64,000 nt of DNA from Novosphingobium sp. TH158 (GCF_002855555.1 NZ_PKRT01000001.1:496001-560000), one strand, 5' to 3'. Counted from the stretch's first letter, positions 34,779 through 47,707 are shown. Translations and numbers: made by a program. Notes: a model not told the origin generated them from the letters alone.

Positions 34779-36866
34779 TTACCCTTCGATACGGCTGAAA
34801 TCGGCAACACGATGCACCGCGTCGCGGAACTGCGCGAGCAGTCCCAGGCGGGCAGAGCGTTTCGCCGGATCGGCATCGTTCACGGTCACCTCGTCGAAAA
34901 AGGCATCGATCGGCGCGCGCAGCGTGGCGAGAGCCGCCATGGCAGAAGCAAAGTCCTCGCCCTCCACGGCCGCGGCGGCACGCGGACCGGCCACCTCAAG
35001 CGCGTCGATCAGCGCCTTTTCCGCCTTTTCGGGCGTGTAGGACAGCGCATTCTGCACCTCGATCCGCTCCCGCATGGCGTGGGCCACATCGGGATCGTCG
35101 ACCATGGCAAAGGGGTCTTCCTCGCCATCGCGCGGGATGCGGGTGGTGGCCTCGAAGCCTTCCTTCTTCAGGATATTGGCGGCGCGCTTGTAACCGGCGA
35201 GCAGGTTCTTGCCGTCTTCGGTGCCCACGAAGGCCTGAAGTGCATGAACGCGGGCGAGCAGGCGGACAAGATCATCCTCGCCGCCCAGCGCGAAGACCGC
35301 GTCGATCAGGTCATGGCGAACCCCGGCTTCGCGCTGCTGGACCTTGAGGCGGTCGGCGAAGAAGGAAAGAACATCGCCTTCAGCGACGCCGAAGCGAAGG
35401 CCGTTGGCCGTGATGATCTGGATTATGCCCAGAGCTGCGCGGCGCAGGGCAAACGGGTCCTTTGACCCGGTGGGCTTCTCATCAATCGCAAAGAAGCTGC
35501 GAACCGTATCGAGTTTGTCCGCCAGCGCTACAGCAACGGTGACCGGCGCGGTGGGGACTTCATCGCCCTGCCCGACCGGCTTGTAATGGTCGGCTATGGC
35601 ATCGGCGACGGCACCGGGCAGGCCTTCGGCGCGGGCGTAATAACCGCCCATAAGGCCCTGAAGTTCAGGGAATTCGCCAACCATTTCAGTGACGAGATCA
35701 GCCTTGCACAGCCGCGCAGCAAGTTCGGCATCGTCAGCGCTGGCACCCTTTACGATCTCCTGCTCCACCAGCCAGCGCGCCAGCTTGGCGACGCGCTCGA
35801 CCTTGTCGGCAACGGTGCCCAGCTTTTCGTGGAAGGTGATGCGCGAAAGCTTCTTCGCCTGTTCGGCGAGCGGCACCTTGCGGTCCTGCTGCCAGAAGAA
35901 GCGCGCGTCGGACAGGCGGGCGGCGAGCACCTTGCGGTTGCCGGCGACGATGGCCTCGCCGCCGTCGCTTGCCTCGATATTGGCGGTGCAGACGAAGGCA
36001 TTGGCCAGCTTGCCGCCGCTTTCGCAGACGAAATACTTCTGGTTGGTGCGCGCGGTGAGCTGGATGACTTCGGGCGGAACCTCAAGAAATGCCTCGTCGA
36101 ACCGGCCGAGCAACGGCACCGGCCATTCGGTGAGGCCGGCGTTCTCGATGACCAGCCCCTCGTCCTCCACCAGCGTCAGCCCGGCAGCTTCGGCCGCGGC
36201 CTTGGCGCGGGTGCGGATCAGGTCCTGTCGCTCGACGTGATCGACGATGACGTGGCAGGCGCGCAGCTTTTCCTGGTAATCGGAAGCGCTGCCGATGGTG
36301 ATCTCGCCCGGGTGATGGAAACGGTGGCCCTTGGTGGCATAGCCCGAGGTCACGCCGCCAGCCTCGCATTCGACGAGCGTCTCGCCGAAGATGGCGACGA
36401 TGCCGGAAAGCGGGCGGACCCAGCGGGTGCTTTCGGTGCTGATCGATGCCGCGCCCCAGCGCTGCGACTTCGGCCAGGGGAAGGCGCGGATGATGGCCGG
36501 GATGGCCTCTGCCAGCACCTCTGCGGTGTTGCGGCCCGGCTTTTCGCTGATCGCAAAGAGTACGCCATCCCGCTCGACCAGCTGGTCCTCGGTGAGCCCG
36601 GTCTTGCGCAGGAAACCCTCGAGCGCTTGCGGCGGGGCGCCGACGCGCGGGCCCTTCACCTCTTCCGAGACAGCCGCAGTGGCATCGGGCAGGCCGCGCG
36701 CAATCAGCGCCAGTCGGCGCGGCGTGGACCACACGGTGATCTCGCCCACGGCGACACCGGCAGCGTCCATTTCCTTGCGGAACAGCTTTTCCAGATCGGC
36801 GCGCGCGCCGGCCTGCATGCGGGCGGGAATTTCTTCCGAGCGCAGTTCGAGGAGGAAATCGCTCAT
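34779..36866 (-). CDS. glyS: glycyl-tRNA synthetase beta subunit
   Basis: Beta chain of the alpha2-beta2 bacterial GlyRS, 695 residues, binding tRNA. It starts [17 protein letters not shown], the hallmark of the family, so I placed the ATG at 36866, overlapping the glyQ stop by ATGA. Later landmarks: [19 protein letters not shown] in outline, [32 protein letters not shown] and the C-terminal anticodon-binding helical domain. Confidence 0.95.
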   Translation of the reverse strand: MSDFLLELRSEEIPARMQAGARADLEKLFRKEMDAAGVAVGEITVWSTPRRLALIARGLPDATAAVSEEVKGPRVGAPPQALEGFLRKTGLTEDQLVERDGVLFAISEKPGRNTAEVLAEAIPAIIRAFPWPKSQRWGAASISTESTRWVRPLSGIVAIFGETLVECEAGGVTSGYATKGHRFHHPGEITIGSASDYQEKLRACHVIVDHVERQDLIRTRAKAAAEAAGLTLVEDEGLVIENAGLTEWPVPLLGRFDEAFLEVPPEVIQLTARTNQKYFVCESGGKLANAFVCTANIEASDGGEAIVAGNRKVLAARLSDARFFWQQDRKVPLAEQAKKLSRITFHEKLGTVADKVERVAKLARWLVEQEIVKGASADDAELAARLCKADLVTEMVGEFPELQGLMGGYYARAEGLPGAVADAIADHYKPVGQGDEVPTAPVTVAVALADKLDTVRSFFAIDEKPTGSKDPFALRRAALGIIQIITANGLRFGVAEGDVLSFFADRLKVQQREAGVRHDLIDAVFALGGEDDLVRLLARVHALQAFVGTEDGKNLLAGYKRAANILKKEGFEATTRIPRDGEEDPFAMVDDPDVAHAMRERIEVQNALSYTPEKAEKALIDALEVAGPRAAAAVEGEDFASAMAALATLRAPIDAFFDEVTVNDADPAKRSARLGLLAQFRDAVHRVADFSRIEG

Positions 36867-37765
36867 ACCGTCCACCCCGGGAACTTTTCTGACCACTGCG
36901 CTTCGTTCTTCCTGATCCATGCCTCGCACGATCCCTTGGCAAGGTCGCGCACGCGGCCGATATAGCTGGCGCGTTCCTGCACGGAGATCACGCCGCGCGC
37001 CTGCAACAGGTTGAACAGGTGGCTCGCCTCGATCGCCTGGTCATAGGCGGCCAGCGGCACTTCCGCCTCGATGCAGCGCTTGCACTCGGCCTCGGCATTG
37101 CGGAAGCCCTGGAACAGCTGATCGGTATCGGCGATCTCGAAGTTCCACTTGGAGTGCTGGCGCTCGTTCTCGAGGAACACATCGCCATAGGTCACGCCGT
37201 GATTGTTGAAGGCGAGGTCATAGACGTTGTCGACGTTCTGGATGTACATCGCCAGGCGTTCCAGCCCGTAAGTCAGCTCGCCGGCAACCGGCTTGCAGTC
37301 AAAGCCGCCCATCTGCTGGAAATAGGTGAACTGGGTAACTTCCATGCCGTCACACCAGACCTCCCAGCCCAGCCCCCATGCGCCCAGCGTCGGGCTTTCC
37401 CAGTCATCCTCAACAAAACGGATATCGTGGGCCATGGGATCGACGCCGATCACGCCAAGGCTCTGCAGGTAAAGCTCCTGCAGGTTCTCGGGGCTCGGCT
37501 TCATGATGACCTGGTACTGGTAATAGTGCTGCAGCCGGTTCGGGTTCTCGCCATAGCGGCCGTCGGTGGGCCGGCGGCTCGGCTGGACATAGGCCGCGTT
37601 CCACGGCTCCGGGCCGAGGCTGCGCAGGGTGGTCGCGGGATGGAAAGTCCCCGCGCCCACGCGCATGTCATAGGGCTGAAGGATAAGGCAGCCCTGCGCG
37701 CTCCAGAAATCGTGGAGGCGCAGGATCATGTCCTGAAAGCTGAGCGGTGCGTCACTTGCGGCCAT
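36863..37765 (-). CDS. glyQ: glycyl-tRNA synthetase alpha subunit
   Basis: Catalytic class II synthetase alpha chain, 300 residues, starting [20 protein letters not shown]. Family segments: [70 protein letters not shown] chose the ATG at 37765, not the longer frame from 37801. First of the glyQ-glyS operon; divergent from the XRE regulator gene with 140 bases between the starts. Confidence 0.96.
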   Translation of the reverse strand: MAASDAPLSFQDMILRLHDFWSAQGCLILQPYDMRVGAGTFHPATTLRSLGPEPWNAAYVQPSRRPTDGRYGENPNRLQHYYQYQVIMKPSPENLQELYLQSLGVIGVDPMAHDIRFVEDDWESPTLGAWGLGWEVWCDGMEVTQFTYFQQMGGFDCKPVAGELTYGLERLAMYIQNVDNVYDLAFNNHGVTYGDVFLENERQHSKWNFEIADTDQLFQGFRNAEAECKRCIEAEVPLAAYDQAIEASHLFNLLQARGVISVQERASYIGRVRDLAKGSCEAWIRKNEAQWSEKFPGWTV

Positions 37766-37840
37766 GGCCGGCCCTTTGGCGGATCGCGGGGCGCAAATCA
37801 ACCTGCTGTGCCGCCGGACCGTGCCCGATGTCAGGTTTTG

Positions 37841-37896
37841 TTGACATGTCAGCGAATCATGACTAGATGTAATGCATACCTGACAAAACGACAGGT
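37841..37896 (+). promoter_or_regulatory. promoter and dyads upstream of XRE gene
   Basis: TTGACA at 37841 and TAGATG at 37864 are 17 bases apart and 36 bases before the XRE ATG at 37906. The -35 overlaps the perfect palindrome TGACATGTCA (37842-37851). Further down, ACCTG and CAGGT at 37878-37896 form a spaced dyad. This layout suggests autorepression by the XRE protein. The palindromes recur as TGTCA/TGACA pieces near 37829 and 37901. Confidence 0.55.
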
Positions 37897-37905
37897 CGTT
37901 ATGAC

Positions 37906-38103
37906 ATGAACAACCGACTTAAAGTTCTGCGCGCCGAGCGCAACTGGAGCCAGGCCGAGCTGGCCGATCATCTCGACGTGTCCCGCCAGGCGGTGAACGC
38001 GATCGAGACCGGCAAGCACGACCCATCCCTTCCCCTCGCCTTCCGCATTGCGCGGCTGTTCGGGCTTTCGATTGAGGAGATTTTCGATGACGGAGCAAAT
38101 TGA
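37906..38103 (+). CDS. small XRE family transcriptional regulator
   Basis: A 65-residue HTH protein, essentially a lone DNA-binding domain of the YozG type: [20 protein letters not shown], then [38 protein letters not shown] in outline. Its 3' end overlaps the next gene by 17 bases. Members of this group usually precede a membrane protein gene and repress their own operon; dyads at 37842 and 37878 fit this. Confidence 0.92.
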   Translation: MNNRLKVLRAERNWSQAELADHLDVSRQAVNAIETGKHDPSLPLAFRIARLFGLSIEEIFDDGAN

Positions 38104-38731
38104 CGTCAAGGGCGCAGAGCCTTCGCCCCTGTTTCGTGCGTTCGCGATCATCTTTGCCGTTCTTATCGGCATATTCACCCTCGGCATGATTGGCGGCTTT
38201 GCCTACGCCTCGATCGAGCGCGGTTCGGCAAGCTGGAAAGGCATTGCCATCGTCGTGCCGCTGGCGCTGCTCCTGGGCTATTGTTCCTGGTGGCTGCTGC
38301 GCAAGGGCGTTGCCGGAGACTGGCTGCCCCGCTCGCCCCGGCAAAGGGCCAACCGGCTGGTGCTCTACAGCACGATGGCGGTCGGCGTGGTCGCGGGCAT
38401 CCTGCTGCAGATCGGCGAGCAGGAAATGGGCGGATCGACAAGCTTCCTTGGCTATGACACGCCGCTCGACCCGGCGGTTGCCATCGGCCTGCTGGCCACC
38501 CTGCCGGTGATCGCATGGCTCTATTACCGCTGGCACCAGAGCGCCGACGAGCATGACCAGGCCGCCTACAACTTCGGTGGCATGCTGTCGCTCTACACCT
38601 ACTTCTTCGCCAGCATCGGCTGGTGGATCGCATGGCGCGGCGGACTGGCGGATGAACCCGATGGCTTCGCGATCTTCTGGGCGGTGATCATCGTCTGGTC
38701 GCTCGGTTGGGTCTGGAAACGTTTCCGCTGA
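38087..38731 (+). CDS. hypothetical membrane protein paired with XRE regulator
   Basis: A 214-residue integral membrane protein. I chose the ATG at 38087 ([13 protein letters not shown]), overlapping the regulator gene by 17 bases. Five to six hydrophobic helices are visible: FRAFAIIFAVLIGIFTLGM, IAIVVPLALLLGYCSWWLL, YSTMAVGVVAGILL, PAVAIGLLATLPVIAWL, MLSLYTYFFASIGWWIAW and FAIFWAVIIVWSLGWVW. Family not recognised. The arrangement suggests that the regulator controls it; its own function is unknown. Confidence 0.8.
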   Translation: MTEQIDVKGAEPSPLFRAFAIIFAVLIGIFTLGMIGGFAYASIERGSASWKGIAIVVPLALLLGYCSWWLLRKGVAGDWLPRSPRQRANRLVLYSTMAVGVVAGILLQIGEQEMGGSTSFLGYDTPLDPAVAIGLLATLPVIAWLYYRWHQSADEHDQAAYNFGGMLSLYTYFFASIGWWIAWRGGLADEPDGFAIFWAVIIVWSLGWVWKRFR

Positions 38732-38765
38732 TCTGTCAGATACTTGTCTTCAATGGAGTCCCCCC

Positions 38766-39695
38766 ATGATGTTCCTTCGCAAACTTGCCCTTTCCGTGGC
38801 CGCACTGGCCCTGTTCCAGGCCGGCCCTGCCCTTGCAGAACAGCAGAAGCACCCGACGCCGGTTGCCAATGCCAAGGCTGCCGCCCCCGCCGGCATGGCC
38901 CGCCCGGCGCTGTGGAAGGTGAGCGATCCGGATACCACGATCTACCTTTTCGGCACGATCCACGCCCTGCCCGGCGGCATCAACTGGTTCGAGGGGCCGG
39001 TGGCCAAGGCCTTCAACGCTTCCGAGGCGCTCGTCACCGAAATCCCCGAGGCCGATCCGGCTGCCATGCAGGGCACCGTGATGAAGCTCGCCGCGCTGCC
39101 CAGGGGCGAGAGCCTGCGCACCATGCTCTCGGCCAAGGACAATGCCGCGCTCGACAAGGCGCTGAAGGACCTCAGCCTGCCCAAGAGCGCGCTGGACCAG
39201 TTCGAGCCGTGGTTCGTTGCCGTGACGCTGGGCACCATGCCGCTGCTGCGCAACGGCTATTCCGCTGAAAACGGCATCGAAATGCAGCTGCAAAACCGCG
39301 CCAAGGCGGCAAAGCGCCCGCATCTGGGGCTTGAGACGGTCGAGTTTCAGCTGGGCATCTTCGATTCCCTGCCGCGCAAGAAGCAGGTTACCTACCTGCG
39401 CCAGGTCATCAAGGGGCTGCCCAAGTTCAAGCAGCAGCTCGATGGCATGGTGAAGTACTGGAGCACGGGCAACGCCACACGCCTTGGCCAGATGATCAAT
39501 GCCGACCAGAGCGATCCGGCGCTGATGAAGGCCCTGCTTTCCAACCGTAACCGCAACTGGACGGGCTGGATCAGGAACCGCCTTGACCAGCCGGGCACGG
39601 TGTTCGTCGCGGTAGGCGCTGGCCACCTTGCCGGTCGGGACAGCGTCCAGGCCATGTTGAAGAAGCGCGGCATCAAGGTTACCCGCGTCCAGTAA
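38766..39695 (+). CDS. TraB/GumN family protein, secreted
   Basis: A 309-residue member of the TraB/GumN (Tiki-like) family: signal peptide (FLRKLALSVAALALFQAGPALA), then IYLFGTIHALPGGINW with the conserved Gly-Thr-His-Pro metal-site signature near 60-70, a helical middle, and the C-terminal FVAVGAGHLAGRDSVQAMLKKRG. The family is thought to be metallopeptidase-like; GumN-type function in bacteria is unknown. It is followed 4 bases later by a second, shorter paralogue. Confidence 0.88.
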   Translation: MMFLRKLALSVAALALFQAGPALAEQQKHPTPVANAKAAAPAGMARPALWKVSDPDTTIYLFGTIHALPGGINWFEGPVAKAFNASEALVTEIPEADPAAMQGTVMKLAALPRGESLRTMLSAKDNAALDKALKDLSLPKSALDQFEPWFVAVTLGTMPLLRNGYSAENGIEMQLQNRAKAAKRPHLGLETVEFQLGIFDSLPRKKQVTYLRQVIKGLPKFKQQLDGMVKYWSTGNATRLGQMINADQSDPALMKALLSNRNRNWTGWIRNRLDQPGTVFVAVGAGHLAGRDSVQAMLKKRGIKVTRVQ

Positions 39696-39699
39696 TTCG

Positions 39700-40554
39700 A
39701 TGCGCCAGCTTCTCGCCGCCCTTGCCCTGCTGCTGCTTGCCGCCTGCGCCCGGCCTGATCCCGCGCGCCCGGCGATGTGGGAAGTGACCGGGCCGGGCGG
39801 CGAGCACGGCTGGCTTTTCGGCACGATCCACCTGCTCCCGCGAGAGGCGGACTGGCGATCGCGCGATATCGATCAGGCATTGGCCGGTGCAGACCTGCTG
39901 GTGCTGGAAATCGCGCGGATCGAGGACGAGGCGGAGCTTGGCGCCGTGTTCACCGAACTGGGGCGGACACCGGGCCAGCTGCCACTTTCCCAGCGTATCG
40001 ATCCGGCCCTGCGGCCTTCGCTGGAAAAGCTCTACGCCGAAACGAAGGCGCAGGATTCGACCTTCGCCGAACTGGAAACCTGGGCGGCAGCGCTGACGCT
40101 GGCGCAACTGGCCAACAAGCAGGGCAATTCGGACCACGGCATAGACCTGGCAATCGCGCGGGCCGCCTCCCACCTGCCGCGTGCCGAACTGGAAGGCGCG
40201 CGCAACCAGCTGTCGATCTTCGATCGCCTGCCGGAAAAGGAACAGCGCGACCTGCTGAACCTGGCGCTGCGCGACGATCGCGGCGCGGCTGACGAAGCGC
40301 AGCTTGCCGAAGCCTGGCGCAAGGGCGACATGGCCCTGATCGGGCGCGAAACGCGCACAGGCATCCTTGCCGATCCCGAACTGCGCAAGGCGCTCTATTC
40401 CGGTCGCAATGCCGCATGGATCGGCCAGATCGAAGACCTGATGCGCAAGGGCAGACGCCCTTTCGTGGCGGTGGGCGCCGCCCATCTGGCCGGGGACGAG
40501 GGCCTGCCCATCCTGCTGGAAAAGCGAGGCTGGAAGGTCGTTCGCGTCCAGTAA
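39700..40554 (+). CDS. TraB/GumN family lipoprotein
   Basis: A 284-residue paralogue of the preceding protein. Instead of a plain signal peptide it has a lipoprotein signal, MRQLLAALALLLLAACARPD, with Cys16. The motif WLFGTIHLLPREADWRSRD and the end FVAVGAAHLAGDEGLPILLEKRG match the family. Identity with the first copy is strong at both ends and low in the middle, consistent with an old tandem duplication giving one soluble and one membrane-anchored version. Confidence 0.88.
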   Translation: MRQLLAALALLLLAACARPDPARPAMWEVTGPGGEHGWLFGTIHLLPREADWRSRDIDQALAGADLLVLEIARIEDEAELGAVFTELGRTPGQLPLSQRIDPALRPSLEKLYAETKAQDSTFAELETWAAALTLAQLANKQGNSDHGIDLAIARAASHLPRAELEGARNQLSIFDRLPEKEQRDLLNLALRDDRGAADEAQLAEAWRKGDMALIGRETRTGILADPELRKALYSGRNAAWIGQIEDLMRKGRRPFVAVGAAHLAGDEGLPILLEKRGWKVVRVQ

Positions 40555-40666
40555 CCTTGCATTCTGCGCGCAATGCCGCTAACGGCCCGCGCTTCTCGTC
40601 ATGGTCATCCCTGGAGGCGTGGCGGAGAAGTTGTTTGAATTTACCGTATATCGAAAGGCAAGTCAC

Positions 40667-41281
40667 ATGAGCGATACTCTGACCCTGCCGGCCGAGACGC
40701 GCGATCGGGCTGGCAAGGGAGCCTCCCGTGCACTGCGTCGTGAAGGCCGCGTCCCCGCCGTTGTCTATGGCAACAATGAAGCCCCTGTTTCGATCCACGT
40801 CGAAGAGAAGGAACTGGTCCGCCAGCTCGGCACCGGCCACTTCTTCAACTCGATCGTCGAGATCCAGGTTGGCGGCCAGACCGTGCGGACGCTGCCGAAG
40901 GACGTTGCCTTCCACCCCGTCAACGATCGTCCGCTTCACGCTGACTTCCTGCGCATTTCGAAGGACCACAAGGTCCACGTCGAAGTGCCGGTTGTGTTCG
41001 AGAACGAAGCCGCCTCGCCGGGCCTCAAGCGCGGTGGCGTGCTGAACATCGTCCGCCACGAGCTGGAACTGGTCTGCGATCCGGAACTGATCCCCGATGC
41101 GGTCCACATCGACGTGACCGGCCTCGAAGTCGGCGCCTCGATCCACATCAGCCACGTGAATCTGCCGCAGGGCTCGGCCTCGGCCATCACCGACCGTGAC
41201 TTCACCATCGCCACCATCGTTGCCCCCTCGGGCCTGCGCAGCGAAGAAGGCGACAACAGCAAGACCGAAGCGGCTTCGTAA
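40667..41281 (+). CDS. rplY: 50S ribosomal protein L25/general stress protein Ctc
   Basis: Binds 5S rRNA. The 204-residue long form has the N-terminal L25 domain ([31 protein letters not shown]) and the C-terminal TL5 domain ([38 protein letters not shown]) with a short acidic tail. The ATG at 40667 follows AAAGG; an upstream in-frame GTG-like extension is not family sequence. It is followed by a clear terminator and then pth. Confidence 0.95.
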   Translation: MSDTLTLPAETRDRAGKGASRALRREGRVPAVVYGNNEAPVSIHVEEKELVRQLGTGHFFNSIVEIQVGGQTVRTLPKDVAFHPVNDRPLHADFLRISKDHKVHVEVPVVFENEAASPGLKRGGVLNIVRHELELVCDPELIPDAVHIDVTGLEVGASIHISHVNLPQGSASAITDRDFTIATIVAPSGLRSEEGDNSKTEAAS

Positions 41282-41323
41282 GCCTGCTTGGTTGACCGGG
41301 GCGGCCCTGCTGCCCCACAGAAG

Positions 41324-41351
41324 CCGGGCCGCAGCGATGCGGCCCGGTTTT
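41324..41351 (+). terminator. rho-independent terminator after L25
   Basis: Perfect 9-bp stem CCGGGCCGC / GCGGCCCGG, six-base loop AGCGAT, then TTTT. It lies 43 bases after the L25 stop. The pth gene starts 31 bases further on and may need its own promoter or readthrough. Confidence 0.8.
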
Positions 41352-41382
41352 CGTTTGCCGGCAATCTGTTTGGAGAATCAGC

Positions 41383-41952
41383 GTGCAACTCTGGGTCGGC
41401 CTCGGCAATCCCGGTCCGCAATATGCGATGCACCGGCATAACGTCGGCTTCATGGCGATCGACCTGATCGCCGATATGTGGTCGTTCGGCCCGGTCCAGA
41501 AGAAGTTCCAGGGCTGGTTTCAGGAAGGGCGCATCGGCAACCAGAAAGTCCTGCTGCTCAAGCCCGCGACCTTCATGAACGAAAGCGGCCGCGCCGTGGG
41601 CGAGGCGCTGCGTTTCTACAAGCTGGGCACCGATGCCCTGACCGTATTCCATGACGAGCTCGATCTCGCGCCGTTCAAGGTCAAGGTGAAGCAGGGCGGC
41701 GGCACGGCAGGGCATAATGGTCTGCGCTCCATCGATCAGCACCTTGGACCCGATTTCCGGCGCGTGCGCCTTGGCATCGGCCATCCGGGGCACAAGGACC
41801 GCGTAACCGGCTACGTGCTGGGCAACTATGCCAAGTCGGAGATGGACGATCTGGCCGGGATGCTGGGTGCCGTTGGCGCAGAGGCCGAATGGCTGGTCAA
41901 GGGTGACGATGCCCGCTTCATGAGCGATGTCGCCCTGCGCCAGCAGGACTGA
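41383..41952 (+). CDS. pth: peptidyl-tRNA hydrolase
   Basis: Releases peptides from peptidyl-tRNA that has dropped off the ribosome. The 189-residue protein starts (GTG) MQLWVGLGNPGPQYAMHRHN: Asn10 and the catalytic His at about 19. Also FMNESGRAVGEAL, FHDELDLAPFKVKVK with the active-site Asp, and GTAGHNGLRS. It follows rplY, the usual neighbour. Confidence 0.95.
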   Translation: MQLWVGLGNPGPQYAMHRHNVGFMAIDLIADMWSFGPVQKKFQGWFQEGRIGNQKVLLLKPATFMNESGRAVGEALRFYKLGTDALTVFHDELDLAPFKVKVKQGGGTAGHNGLRSIDQHLGPDFRRVRLGIGHPGHKDRVTGYVLGNYAKSEMDDLAGMLGAVGAEAEWLVKGDDARFMSDVALRQQD

Positions 41953-42020
41953 GAGCCCACTCGACAAGCCGCTGCCGCGCGCTAGTCTCCACGCCCGGGA
42001 AGGGATCGAAGGAGACTGTC

Positions 42021-43043
42021 ATGCCAAAGGTCAGCCGCCGTACCATGCTTGCCGGAACCGGGGCGCTTGCCGCCGGGGCCGCTGCTGCCCAGGCAACGGC
42101 CGCAACCCCTGCCCCGCAAAGCCTCAAGGGCAAGTCGATCCTGATTACCGGCACCTCATCGGGCTTCGGCCGGGCGGGCGCGCTGCTCTATGCCCGGCTT
42201 GGCGCAAAGGTCTTTGCCACCATGCGCAACCTGCCCCGGCCCGAAGCGGACGAGTTGCTGAAGCTCGCCCGGGCCGAAAAGCTGGATATCACCGTTCTGC
42301 CGCTCGACGTGCGGGACGAAGCGCAGGTCAACCGCACCGTTGCCAAGGCGGAGAAGCTGGCAGGCGGCGCGCTTGACGTTCTGGTGAACAATGCCGGCGT
42401 CGTCTTTGGCGGGCCTGTCGAAGTGCACGATATCGAGGCGGCGCAGCTGGCCTTCGATACCAACGTCTATGGCCCGCTGCGCACGATCCGCGCGGCCCTG
42501 CCGGCCATGCGCGCGCGCAAGTCCGGGGTTATCGTCAACATGTCCTCGCAGCAGGGGCGCTTCGTCATGGCCGGTGGCGGACTCTACGCCCCCACCAAGT
42601 TCGCGCTCGAGGCGATGAGCGAGCAGCTCGCTTATGAAGTCGCCCAGTTCGGCATCGAGGTGCTGGTAATCCAGCCCGGCGGCTATCCCACCAATGTCGG
42701 GCCTAACCGCGCGCGCTACCAGGATGCACTGGCCGCGCGGATTCCGCCACGGCACGGCGATGCCTATGGCGACATGGTTGCCCGGCTGAAGGCGCCGCCG
42801 CCCGATCCCGCGCGGATGCAGGCTGCCATGGCCGCATCGCCGATGGGCCGCGCCGATCCGGAAGACATTCCCCGCGCCATTGCCGAGGTGCTGGCGATGC
42901 CCGCCGGCACCCGACCGCTGCGCCGCGCCGTCCACCCTGTCAGCCGCCCGCAGGAGCCGATCAACGAGGTGTCTCGGCAGGTCCAGCTAAAGCTGGCGGA
43001 GAACTCGCCGATGGGTGTCTGGGTGAAGGCCGTTCTGGACTGA
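42021..43043 (+). CDS. SDR family oxidoreductase with Tat-like signal
   Basis: A 340-residue short-chain dehydrogenase with an unusual N-terminal leader: MPKVSRRTMLAGTGALAAGAAAA carries the twin-arginine SRRTML and an Ala-rich hydrophobic stretch, so export through Tat is predicted. Then the Rossmann motif TGTSSGFG near 43-50, NNAG, IVNMSSQQG and active-site YAPTK (Tyr and Lys). The cofactor Gly pattern and the NADP-like MRNLPR end of beta-2 are seen. An exported SDR is uncommon. Substrate unknown. Confidence 0.88.
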   Translation: MPKVSRRTMLAGTGALAAGAAAAQATAATPAPQSLKGKSILITGTSSGFGRAGALLYARLGAKVFATMRNLPRPEADELLKLARAEKLDITVLPLDVRDEAQVNRTVAKAEKLAGGALDVLVNNAGVVFGGPVEVHDIEAAQLAFDTNVYGPLRTIRAALPAMRARKSGVIVNMSSQQGRFVMAGGGLYAPTKFALEAMSEQLAYEVAQFGIEVLVIQPGGYPTNVGPNRARYQDALAARIPPRHGDAYGDMVARLKAPPPDPARMQAAMAASPMGRADPEDIPRAIAEVLAMPAGTRPLRRAVHPVSRPQEPINEVSRQVQLKLAENSPMGVWVKAVLD

Positions 43044-43115
43044 CCTTCGCGGGGGCTGGCGCAAAGCGCCGCGCAAGGCTAAGCGCGCGCCAGCTTTCAC
43101 GAAGGATCGAGATAG

Positions 43116-44216
43116 ATGGGTTTCCGCTGCGGTATCGTCGGCCTGCCGAATGTCGGCAAGTCCACCCTGTTCAATGCGCTTACCGAAACGCAGGCGGCGC
43201 AAGCGGCGAACTATCCGTTCTGCACGATCGAGCCGAACGTCGGCAATGTCGGCGTGCCCGATCCCCGGCTGGACAAGCTGGCCGCGATCGCCGGCAGCCA
43301 GAAGATCATCCCCACCCAGCTCGGCTTTGTCGACATCGCCGGCCTCGTCCGCGGGGCGAGCAAGGGCGAAGGGCTCGGCAACCAGTTCCTTGGCAACATC
43401 CGCGAGGTTGATGCCATCGTCCACGTGCTGCGCTGCTTCGAGAACGACGACATCCAGCATGTCGACAACCGGGTTGATCCCGTCTCCGATGCCGAAACCG
43501 TCGAAACCGAGCTCATGCTCGCCGACCTCGACAGCCTCGAAAAGCGCGTTCCCGCTGCGCAGAAGAAGGCGACCGGCGGCGACAAGGAGGCCAAGATCAT
43601 GGCCTCGGTGCTCGGCCAGGCGCTCAACCTGCTGCGCGAAGGCAAGCCCGCCCGTCTCACGGTGCCAAAGGACATCGAGGAAGAGCGCGTCTTCAGGCAG
43701 GCCCAGCTGCTCACCGCCAAGCCGGTGCTCTACGTCTGTAACGTTGAGGAAGAAAGCGCAGCCAACGGCAACGCCTTCTCCGCCAAGGTATTCGAAAAGG
43801 CCAAGGCCGAAGGGGCGAACGCCGTGATCGTCTCCGCCGCGATCGAGAGCGAACTCGTCGGCATGGACCTGGAGGAACGCCTGGTCTTCCTAGAGGAGAT
43901 GGGCCTCCACGAAACCGGCCTCGCCCGCGTGATCCGCTCTGGCTATGACCTGCTGCACCTGATCACCTTCTTCACTGTCGGCCCCAAGGAAGCCCGCGCG
44001 TGGACCGTGCACAAGGGTGCCAAGGCGCCTGACGCTGCCGGCGAAATCCATTCCGACATGCAGCGCGGCTTCATCCGCGCCGAAACCATCGCCTTCGACG
44101 ATTACATTGCGCTGGGCGGGGAAACGGCCTGCAAGGATGCCGGCAAGCTGCGGCAGGAAGGCAAGGAATACGTCGTGCAGGATGGTGACGTCATGCACTT
44201 CAAGTTCAACGTGTGA
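43116..44216 (+). CDS. ychF: redox-regulated ATPase YchF
   Basis: Obg-family P-loop protein with ATP preference; 366 residues. N-terminal GIVGLPNVGKSTLFNALT, then FVDIAGLVRGASKGEGLGNQF, the NVEEE motif (ATP specificity region), a coiled insert, and a C-terminal TGS domain (FFTVGPKEARAWTV, then GFIRAETIAFDDY, ending DVMHFKFNV). It binds ribosomes and responds to oxidative stress. The start follows AAGGA. Stop GTGTGA overlaps or abuts the MaoC gene. Confidence 0.95.
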   Translation: MGFRCGIVGLPNVGKSTLFNALTETQAAQAANYPFCTIEPNVGNVGVPDPRLDKLAAIAGSQKIIPTQLGFVDIAGLVRGASKGEGLGNQFLGNIREVDAIVHVLRCFENDDIQHVDNRVDPVSDAETVETELMLADLDSLEKRVPAAQKKATGGDKEAKIMASVLGQALNLLREGKPARLTVPKDIEEERVFRQAQLLTAKPVLYVCNVEEESAANGNAFSAKVFEKAKAEGANAVIVSAAIESELVGMDLEERLVFLEEMGLHETGLARVIRSGYDLLHLITFFTVGPKEARAWTVHKGAKAPDAAGEIHSDMQRGFIRAETIAFDDYIALGGETACKDAGKLRQEGKEYVVQDGDVMHFKFNV

Positions 44217-44224
44217 GTGCTGCG

Positions 44225-44671
44225 ATGGAATGGTTTGAGGATATGGAAACCGGCACGGTCAAGAGCTTCGGCTCTTATCCGGTCACGCGTGAAGAGGTTC
44301 TCGACTTCGCGCGGAAATACGATCCGCAGCCGTTCCACCTTGACGATGAAGCCGCTGCGCAGACCCATTTCAGGCGGCTGGCGGCTAGTGGCTGGCACAC
44401 CTGCGCCATGACCATGGCGATGATCGTCAGGTATCAGGACGAATGCGGCCATCAGGGCCTCGGCTCCCCGGGTATCGACGAGCTGCGCTTCCTCAAGCCC
44501 GTCTACCCCGGCGACACGCTGACCTGCGAACGCGAAGTGCTGGAAAAGCGTGTCAGCGCATCGAAGCCGGGAATGGGCATCTTCCGCACCCGGGTGCGCA
44601 CGCTGAACCAGCATGGCGAACCGGTGCTGAGCTATGTTGCCAACGCCTTCGTCAGGACGCGGCCGGACTGA
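44225..44671 (+). CDS. MaoC family dehydratase (hotdog fold)
   Basis: A 148-residue single hotdog-domain MaoC-like hydratase: MEWFEDMETGTVKSFGSYPV, then FARKYDPQPFHLDDEAA with the Asp-x-x-x-x-His catalytic pair, and FLKPVYPGDTL. Such enzymes hydrate enoyl-CoAs in fatty acid or aromatic degradation. The start is either ATG 44225 or GTG 44213 (overlapping the ychF stop); I chose ATG because GAG sits at a normal distance. It converges on mutL. Confidence 0.88.
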   Translation: MEWFEDMETGTVKSFGSYPVTREEVLDFARKYDPQPFHLDDEAAAQTHFRRLAASGWHTCAMTMAMIVRYQDECGHQGLGSPGIDELRFLKPVYPGDTLTCEREVLEKRVSASKPGMGIFRTRVRTLNQHGEPVLSYVANAFVRTRPD

Positions 44672-47707
<3,036 letters not shown>

